A stretch of DNA of 13,398 nt, taken from NCBI GenBank assembly GCA_032353305.1, contig JAUCNG010142205.1, positions 1-13,398 on the forward strand, written 5' to 3'. The notes beneath the pieces were generated by a model. That model made no database searches. It was not told where the DNA came from and saw nothing but the letters and a program-made list of their open reading frames with translations. The stretch's first letter is position 1, and each line of letters begins with the position of its first letter. Positions 9,701-13,398 of this stretch are shown in pieces. The translations under genes and the position numbers were made by a program. This DNA is from Cephalothrix spiralis. Lineage: Eukaryota; Nemertea; Palaeonemertea; Archinemertea; Cephalotrichidae.

Positions 9701-12700
9701 TTAACATATAATCCTTTACTTATAAGAAATGCAACTACTTCAACCTTTCCTGATTGAACTGCACACCACAAAGCAGTTCTTCCATGTCCATCTAGATGAT
9801 GTATCTCGGATCCATTATCTATAAGATCCTGAAGAATGTCAACATTTCCCTTTTCGGCTGCACTAAACAACACAGTTCTGTTCAACACATGACGAACGTC
9901 TGATCCATTTCTTATTAGAAATTCAACTGCAGCAACCTTTCCTGACTGAATTGCAGACCACAAAGCAGTCCTCCCGTCTCGATCGACATGATGAATCTCT
10001 AATCCATTATCTACCAATTCCTGTAGAATATCAACATTTGCCCTTTCAGCTGCACAAAACAGCACAGTTTGGTTAAAAACATCGACATGATTAATATCGA
10101 ATCCTTTACTTATAAGAAAATCAACTACTTCAACCTTTCCTGATTGAACTGCACACCACAAAGCAGTTCTTCCACTTTTATCAACATGATGAATCTCTGA
10201 TCCATTATCAATAAGATACTGAAGAATGTCAACATATCCACTTTGAGCTGCATAAAACAGCACAGTTTGGCTCAAAACATCGACGTGATTAATATATAAT
10301 CCTTTACTTATAAGAAATGCAACTACTTCAACATTTCCCGATTGAACTGCACACCACAAAGCTGTTCTTCCATGTCCATCAAGATAATGAATCTCTGATC
10401 CATTATCTATTTGGTTCTGCAGAATGTTAACATTTCCCTTTTCGGCTGCACTAAAAAACAAAGTTCTGTTCAACACACAATGAATGTCTGGTTCATTTCT
10501 TTTAAGAATGTCTAATCCTTCTGTTGTAAGAAAATCAACTGTTTCAACCTTTTCTGGTTGAATAGCAGACAACAAAGCAGTTCTTCCATCTCCATCAACA
10601 TGTTGGATGTCTGATTCTTTATTTACAAGATCCTGAAGAATGTCTACATTTTCCTTATCGGCTGCACTAATCAGTGTATTATCATCAACTGTTTCCACCT
10701 TTCCCGGTTGAACAGCAGACAACAAAACGCTTCTTCCATCTTCATCAACATGATGGATGTCCGATTCATTATTTGTAGGATCCGGAGGAATGTCAACATT
10801 TTCCTTATCGGCTGCACTAATCAGTGTATTATCATCAACTGTTTCCACCTTTCCCGGTTGAACAGTAGACAACAAAGCAGTTCTTCCATCTCCATCAACA
10901 TAATGAATGTCTGATCCATTATTTATAGGATACTGAAGAATGTCAAGATTTCCCTTATCGGCTGCACTAATCAGTGCAGTTTGGTTGAAGACATCGACAT
11001 GGAGAATGTCTGATCCTTTTATTGTAAGAAAATCAACTGTTTCCACCTTTCCTGGTTGAACAATAGACAACAAAGCAGTTTTTCCATCTCCATCAACATA
11101 ATGAATGTCTGATCCATTATTTATAGGATCCTGAAGAATGACAACATTTTCCGTATTGGCTGCACTAATCACTGTATTATCATCAACTGTCTCCACCTTT
11201 CCCGGTTGAACAGCAGACAACAAAGCGCTTCTTCCATCTTCATCAACATTATGGATGTCCGATTCATTATTTGTAGGATCCTGAAGAATGTCAACATTTT
11301 CCTTATCGGCTGCACTTATCAGTGTATTATCATCAACTGTTTCCACCTTTCCAGGTTGAACAGTAGACAACAAAGCAGTTCTTCCATCTCCATCAAAATA
11401 ATGAATGTCGGATTCATTATTTATAGGATCCTGAAGAATATCAACATTTCCCTTATCGGCTGCACTTATCGGCGCATTTGGGTTTAATACATCAACATCA
11501 ACTGCTTCAAACTTTCCTCGTTGAACAGCAGACAACAAAGCGCTTCTTCCATATGCATCAACATGATGGATGTCCGATTCATTATTTGTAGGATCCTGAA
11601 GAATGCCAACATTTATAAGAAAATTAACTGCATCAACTTTTCCTGATTGACTTGCAAACCACAATGCAGTCCTCCCCTCTCCATCGACATGATGAATGTC
11701 TGATCCATTATCTACCAATTTCTGAAGAATATCAATATTTCCCTTTTCGGCAGCAATAAACAACACAGTTTTATTCAAACCATCGACACGATGAATGTCT
11801 GATCCTTTTCTTATAAGAAAATCAACTACTTCAGCCTTTCCAGATTGAACAGCAAACCACAAAGCAGTTCTTCCATCTCCATCAACATGATTGATATCTG
11901 ATCCTTTATCAACAAGATCCTTAAGAATGTAAACATTTCCCTCATCCGCTGCACTAATCAGCGCAGTTTGGTTGAAATCATCGACATGATGAATGTCTAA
12001 TTTTGTTGTTGTAAGAACATCAACTGTTTCAACTTTTTCTCGTTGAAAAACAGACAATATAGCAGTTCCACCATCTCCATCAACATGTTGGATGTCTGAT
12101 TCATTATTTATAAGATCCTGATGAATGTCAACATTTCTCTTTTCAGCTGCACTAAACAGCACAGTTTTTCTCGGCACATGATGAATGTTGGATCCTTTTC
12201 TAAGAAGAAAATCAACTATTTCAACCTTTCCTGATTGAACAGCTGACCACAAAGCAGTTCTTCCATCTTCATCAACATGATCAATATCTAATCCATTCTC
12301 TAAAAGATAATGAAGGATGTCTAGACTTCCTTTTTCGGCTGCATAAAACAGCACAGTTGTGTTCAATTTGTCGACGACATTGATATCAGCTCCCTCTCTT
12401 TTAAGGAAATCAACAACATCAACTTTTCCTAATTTAACTGCAGACCACAAAGCAGTTCTTCCATTTTCATCAGCATGCTGAATATTTAATCCGTTTCCAA
12501 TAAGATACTTCAGGATGTCTGTATTTCCTGTAGAAGCAGCATGAAACAGAACAGTTTTGTTTTGATAATTTGCATGATTGATGTCTGATCCTTTTCTTTT
12601 AAAAAAATCAACTACATCAACCTTTCCTGACTGAACTGCAGACCAGATAGCAGTTCTTCCATTTTCATCGACATGCTGAATATGTAATCCGTTATCAATA

Positions 12701-13398
12701 AGATACTCAAGGATGTCTGTATTTCCTTTAAAAGCAGCACGAAACAGAACAGTTTGGTTATGATAATTTGCATGATTGATGTCTGATCCTTTCCTTTTAA
12801 AAAAATCAACTACATCAACCTTTCCTGACTGAACAGCAGACCACAAAGCAGTTCGTCCATTTCCATCAACATGATGAATGTGTGATCCATTATCTATTAG
12901 ACACTGAAGAATGTCAACATTTCCCTTCGAAGCCGCATAAAACAATACCGTTTCATTAAAATTGTTTCTGTGATCGATGTCAGGTATTTTTCTCTTAAGA
13001 AATTCAACTACATCAACATTTCCTGATTTGACTGCAGACCATAAGGCAGTTCTTCTATTTTCATTTATATGATGAATATCTGATCCATTATCTAGAAGAC
13101 ACTGAAGAACGTCTAGACTTCCCTTTTCAGCTGCATAAAACAGCACTGGTCTGTTTAAATTATTGACGTGATTGATGTCCAATCCACATCTTTTAAGAAA
13201 CCTCAGAATGTCAAGATTTCCCTTTAATGCTGCGTTAAACAATACAGTTTGTTTATTTTTATCAACATGGTGAATATCTGATCCTCTATCAATAAAATAC
13301 CTCACAATTTCAAAATGTCCCCCTTTAGCTGCATGAAATAATGCCGTTTCACCATTTTCATCTTCACAATCTATTTTCAACAGTTTATCCTCTAATAG
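3712..13398 (-). CDS. Giant tail-anchored ankyrin-repeat protein, 5'-partial
   Basis: The frame is open from the window edge to a TAA at 3712-3714 (3,228 codons, no intron). No ATG starts it: codons 1-6 read LLEDKL, and the codon at 13378-13380 is TTG inside an ankyrin repeat, so the N-terminus lies outside the window. Numbering from the edge, residues 1 to about 2937 are 33-residue ankyrin repeats. They alternate between a type with TALWSAVQSGKVEVVDFL and a type with TVLFSAAEKGNVDILQ, both ending GSDIHHVD. The usual TPLH motif is almost absent. Residues 2938-3201 are a mostly helical-looking region I do not recognise, with an acidic stretch (NEDEEAKND). Residues 3202-3224 are a membrane helix, followed by GESV. 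Ankyrin repeats bind proteins; with this anchor the solenoid should face the cytosol. Partner and role are unknown. The openness of so long an AT-rich frame argues for selection. The unbroken exon could also reflect a retrocopy or transfer. Confidence 0.93.
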   Translation of the reverse strand, partial: LLEDKLLKIDCEDENGETALFHAAKGGHFEIVRYFIDRGSDIHHVDKNKQTVLFNAALKGNLDILRFLKRCGLDINHVNNLNRPVLFYAAEKGSLDVLQCLLDNGSDIHHINENRRTALWSAVKSGNVDVVEFLKRKIPDIDHRNNFNETVLFYAASKGNVDILQCLIDNGSHIHHVDGNGRTALWSAVQSGKVDVVDFFKRKGSDINHANYHNQTVLFRAAFKGNTDILEYLIDNGLHIQHVDENGRTAIWSAVQSGKVDVVDFFKRKGSDINHANYQNKTVLFHAASTGNTDILKYLIGNGLNIQHADENGRTALWSAVKLGKVDVVDFLKREGADINVVDKLNTTVLFYAAEKGSLDILHYLLENGLDIDHVDEDGRTALWSAVQSGKVEIVDFLLRKGSNIHHVPRKTVLFSAAEKRNVDIHQDLINNESDIQHVDGDGGTAILSVFQREKVETVDVLTTTKLDIHHVDDFNQTALISAADEGNVYILKDLVDKGSDINHVDGDGRTALWFAVQSGKAEVVDFLIRKGSDIHRVDGLNKTVLFIAAEKGNIDILQKLVDNGSDIHHVDGEGRTALWFASQSGKVDAVNFLINVGILQDPTNNESDIHHVDAYGRSALLSAVQRGKFEAVDVDVLNPNAPISAADKGNVDILQDPINNESDIHYFDGDGRTALLSTVQPGKVETVDDNTLISAADKENVDILQDPTNNESDIHNVDEDGRSALLSAVQPGKVETVDDNTVISAANTENVVILQDPINNGSDIHYVDGDGKTALLSIVQPGKVETVDFLTIKGSDILHVDVFNQTALISAADKGNLDILQYPINNGSDIHYVDGDGRTALLSTVQPGKVETVDDNTLISAADKENVDIPPDPTNNESDIHHVDEDGRSVLLSAVQPGKVETVDDNTLISAADKENVDILQDLVNKESDIQHVDGDGRTALLSAIQPEKVETVDFLTTEGLDILKRNEPDIHCVLNRTLFFSAAEKGNVNILQNQIDNGSEIHYLDGHGRTALWCAVQSGNVEVVAFLISKGLYINHVDVLSQTVLFYAAQSGYVDILQYLIDNGSEIHHVDKSGRTALWCAVQSGKVEVVDFLISKGFDINHVDVFNQTVLFCAAERANVDILQELVDNGLEIHHVDRDGRTALWSAIQSGKVAAVEFLIRNGSDVRHVLNRTVLFSAAEKGNVDILQDLIDNGSEIHHLDGHGRTALWCAVQSGKVEVVAFLISKGLYVNHVDVFNQTVLFCAAEKGNIDILQYLIDNGSEIHHVDKSGRTALWCAIQSGKVEVVDFLIRKESNIHHVDLLNKTVLFCAAFKGNVDILKFLIDNGSNIHHVDNNNNTALWDSVGSGQSDVISYFKRGGSDINHVNKYNSTVLFHAAEKGNVDFLQDLIDNGSDIHHVDADGRTALWCAVQSGKVGVVALLLRNGLDIHHVDVFDKTVLFCAASEGNVDILKFLIDNGSNIHHVDKNKKTALWDAVGSGKSNVIKCLIREGFDINHVSERKSTVLFYAAEKGSIDPFQDLIDNGSNIHDVDEDGRTVLWSAVQSGNVDLVNFLRKQGLDFSHVDVLNQTVLFRAAEVGNVDILQDLIDNGSEIHHVDGGGQTALWYAVQSGNVDIVDFLRKRGVDFSHVDVLNQTVLFRASEVGNIDILQDLIDNGSEIHHADRDGRTALWSAVQSGKVEIVDLLRTKGLNINHVNNLNQTVLFRAAETGNVDILQNLIDNGSEIHQVDRNERTALWSAILSGKVEIVNCLKTNLLDIRHVDVLNQTVLFSAAAMGNIDILQNLLVNGLNIHQVDKNERTAMWAAVQSGKVDVLDFLKSEGSHINHVDRLNKTVLFHAAEEGKVDILRYLLDNGSDINHADEEKRTALWSAVQSGKVEVVDFLIRKGSDIHHVDVLYKTVLFCAAFEGNVDILKYLIDNGSNIHHVDKDENTALWDIVGSEKIDVINFFKRGGSDVNHVNEYKSTVLFYAAAMGNVDILQVLIDIGSDIHHVDGGGRTALWSAVQSGKVEVVDCLISKGLDISHVDVLNQTVLFSAAELGNVDILQDLIDNGSEIHHVDGDGKTALWSAVQSGKVDIVDFLRKKGFDINHADVFSQTVLFSAAEKGNLDILQHLIDFGSDIHLVDVEGRTALWSAVKSGKSEVIDFLRTKGIDVRLIDDLNQTLLFTAAEKGNVDILQDLINNGLDLHHVDNKGRTALWCAIMSGKVAVVDFLITKGSDIHHVDVLKKTVLFTAAKHGNVDIINFLIDYGSDNAHVDGDERTALWSAVYSGKVEIVDILKSKGFDIHHFDVLNQTILFSAAEKGNIDMLQYLLNNGLDIHHSDKSGRTALWDAVQSGKVDVVDFLKKEGSSINHVDRLNKTVLFYAAEKGSVDILRYLFDNGSDIDHADEEAKTVLFYAASKGNIDILQNLIDYGSDIHHVDGDKRTALWDAVGSKNIDVVNFLRRAGSNLNHVNQYKSTVLFYAAEKGYIEILQTLINNGSDLHHTNGAGRTTLWPAVQSGNVEIVNFLQNKGSDIHHVDNFNQTVLFCAAEMGNVDILEDLIDNGLGLHNVDKNGRTVLWSAVQSEKVDTVDFFQCKGSDIHHVDNCNQTVLFCAAEMGNIDILEVLIDNRIGLHIVDKNGRTALWSAVQSGNVEIVDYLRTKGLEIHHVDVFNQTVLFSAAEMGNVDILQDLIDSGLDIHYVDGDGRSALWSAVISGRLEIVDFLRKKGSDIHHVDYFNKTVMFCAAEMGNVDILQDLIDNELDIYHVDVDGRTALWSAVQSGNVEVVDFLIRKESDINRVDRYGQTVLFHAVGKRNADFLKYLIDNGSNIHHVDGHGKTVLWIAIESEEVDAIQCLIDQGSNVHQKEEHNESPLDYAIQKGVPTDIINLLLEKSFRFPLHGAAHIGNLDSVKYFLQSGSNILQKDEHGMTPFIHAVSSGNMSVVDFFIENKEVTSSSVFQHELLTALTGLRNDSDVIVKFLLDNLATFVDDKPSLMKRGLNQIYLTFKQTVDESDLIRIKFYSEHGYVNELKSLFEVKYSAWQIVSNFTQIEQEGPLFDSLEGFKLHISSMTANIDNCLATIKSIEDMFEPNSFTNVHDEVEATLKYLELVTENADLILEFVANSPSNFTDIHQLLLNLMISENYSSIMDSCIVTVGQHIIIDGASATVNEDEEAKNDISEDANVAVKCVDITKHDIDLNCLKKETKSLLTFQQKALIITCIVFLTAVLFSVIYTALMGESV
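3727..3795 (-). other. C-terminal transmembrane anchor
   Basis: This encodes residues 3202-3224 of the protein, a 23-residue hydrophobic stretch beginning ALIITCIVFL and ending YTALM. It is preceded by a lysine- and glutamine-bearing segment (KKETKSLLTFQQK) and followed only by GESV and the stop. No other strongly hydrophobic segment is visible in the C-terminal region. This is the pattern of a tail-anchored protein inserted after translation. The target membrane cannot be told from the sequence. Confidence 0.85.
4590..4850 (-). repeat. Divergent C-terminal capping ankyrin repeats
   Basis: The last three or so repeats (motifs ESPLDYAIQKG, FPLHGAAHIGN and MTPFIHAVSSGN) do not follow the TALW/TVLF pattern. 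They retain the proline of the family's TPLH motif, and one reads PLHGAA, close to the family consensus. They are probably the un-amplified edge of the array and the C-terminal cap of the solenoid. Which repeats are ancestral is inferred from the general family consensus, not from an alignment. Confidence 0.75.
5520..5905 (-). repeat. Adjacent dimer duplication (EMGNxDILE subtype)
   Basis: Neighbouring dimers share KGSDIHHVDN, CAAEMGN and DILE followed by GLH-VDKNGRT, with the variants NCNQ/NFNQ and IGLHI/LGLHN. It is another single-dimer duplication inside the coding array. The boundaries are approximate. Confidence 0.75.
8470..8860 (-). repeat. Adjacent dimer duplication (DFSHVD subtype)
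   Basis: Two consecutive dimers encode FLRKQGLDFSHVD and FLRKRGVDFSHVD, each followed by LNQTVLFRA and EVGN. The loop DFSHVD is not seen elsewhere in the array. This points to a recent local copy. The boundaries are approximate. Confidence 0.8.
9520..10488 (-). repeat. 588-bp-offset segmental duplication
   Basis: About 9520-9895 and 10108-10483 match at a constant offset of 588 bp at several anchors (cttccacttt at 9581 and 10169; ttcaacaca at 9891 and 10479). Both copies carry the unusual LNRT joint, where two codons are missing between HV and LNRT compared with the normal HHVDVLNQT. The shared deletion supports common origin and explains why the offset is 594 minus 6. Confidence 0.88.
10480..11620 (-). 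repeat. Segment of shortened, proline-bearing ankyrin repeats
   Basis: Several dimers here are 150 bp (50 residues) instead of 198 bp. A 16-residue in-frame loss turns the normal stretch between VETVD and LISAA into just DNT. This removes the second helix and the loop of the TALW-type repeat. The usual QSGK becomes QPGK, and the helix DLIDNGS becomes DPTNNES or DPINNES, placing proline where a helix is expected. Further irregular joints flank the segment: FLINVGILQDP near 11600 and an extra LDILKRNEPDIH near 10500. All changes keep the frame. The fold here is probably loosened or interrupted. Confidence 0.88.
10671..11330 (-). repeat. 498-bp in-frame tandem duplication
   Basis: The + strand string tcagtgtatt, followed by atcatcaactgt, occurs at 10671 and 10821 and again at 11169 (one base changed) and 11319. 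The spacings are 150, 348 and 150, so the first pair recurs exactly 498 bp away (150 + 198 + 150). Surrounding bases are also near-identical between the copies, so this duplication is recent and kept the shortened units together. Confidence 0.88.
12463..12858 (-). repeat. Adjacent 198-bp dimer duplication
   Basis: 12463-12660 and 12661-12858 are tandem copies at exactly 198 bp. Both encode the otherwise rare features FFKRKGSDINHANY and KGNTDIL/TGNTDIL, instead of the common FLIRKGSDIHHVD and KGNVDIL. This is a local duplication of one TALW/TVLF dimer. Confidence 0.88.

Larger units (their letters stand above)
4590..13398 (-). repeat. Coding ankyrin array with 99-bp unit and 198-bp dimer
   Basis: About 8.8 kb divided by 99 bp gives roughly 85-90 ankyrin repeats, some shortened. 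The dimer alternates a TALW repeat (helix QSGKVEVVDFLIRKG) with a TVLF repeat (helix EKGNVDILQDLIDNG), and each loop ends HHVD. Distant dimers stay similar at the DNA level, including at synonymous positions; for example, the + strand string gaagaatgtcaacatttccc recurs many times. This suggests recent expansion or gene conversion. The alternation is broken at about 6200-6230, where two TVLF repeats follow one another. Confidence 0.95.

Noticed and set aside
3776-12809. Short frames on the plus strand or other minus frames inside the giant gene
   Set aside because: They are shadows of the coding repeat. The similar ones at 10708 and 11206 simply reflect the 498-bp duplication.
13378-13380. TTG as the start codon of the giant protein
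   Set aside because: The frame continues open upstream to the window edge and reads as ankyrin sequence. TTG starts are not expected in a eukaryotic nuclear gene.
4590-13398. CRISPR-like regular repeat array
   Set aside because: The repeats are contiguous 99-bp coding units without unique spacers, in a eukaryotic setting.
3712-13398. TRP channel (NOMPC/TRPA1-like) or latrotoxin-like protein
   Set aside because: There is only one C-terminal membrane helix and no six-helix pore. There is no toxin-like N-terminal part in the window, and the repeat number is far higher.
1-13398. Bacterial endosymbiont or giant-virus origin
   Set aside because: Ankyrin-rich intronless genes occur there. But 3.7 kb without a gene, MITE-like elements, a minisatellite and a relic array fit a eukaryotic chromosome better. 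A transferred ancestor of the gene cannot be excluded.

Overview
The window looks like nuclear DNA of an AT-rich eukaryote, probably an animal. Its left 3.7 kb holds no convincing gene and instead carries short non-autonomous DNA transposons, a minisatellite and a decayed tandem array. That gene density does not fit a bacterium or a large DNA virus. I cannot name the species.

The right-hand 9.7 kb (3712-13398, minus strand) is one uninterrupted reading frame of 3,228 codons. Its start lies beyond the right edge of the window. It encodes a very large ankyrin-repeat protein with about 85-90 repeats, a unique C-terminal region of about 265 residues, one hydrophobic helix, and a four-residue tail. 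This is the layout of a tail-anchored membrane protein with a giant solenoid in the cytosol. Most repeats alternate between two types, TALW and TVLF, giving a 66-residue (198-bp) dimer. Several layers of duplication are visible: 198-bp tandem copies, a 498-bp copy, a 588-bp copy, and marker repeats spaced at exact multiples of 99 bp. A section at about 10480-11620 has shortened, proline-bearing repeats.

Downstream of the gene (about 1555-3711) is a non-coding tandem array of roughly 65-106-bp units. The units align to the coding ankyrin repeat in the same orientation but are full of stops and indels. Copies within the array share the same lesions, so it kept amplifying after it stopped coding. 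The array appears to run up to the stop codon, so the 3' UTR and the best poly(A) signal candidate would lie inside it.

The far left (1-1554) contains a TA-flanked MITE-like element (1334-1545), a second inverted-repeat element enclosing a 21-bp minisatellite (874-1116), and a perfect 28-bp palindrome between 8-bp direct repeats (653-696). The rest of that section shows nothing I can identify. There is only one real gene, so no operon or pathway can be read from the window. Its main interest is one repeat family seen both as an intact giant coding array and as an adjacent non-coding, satellite-like array.
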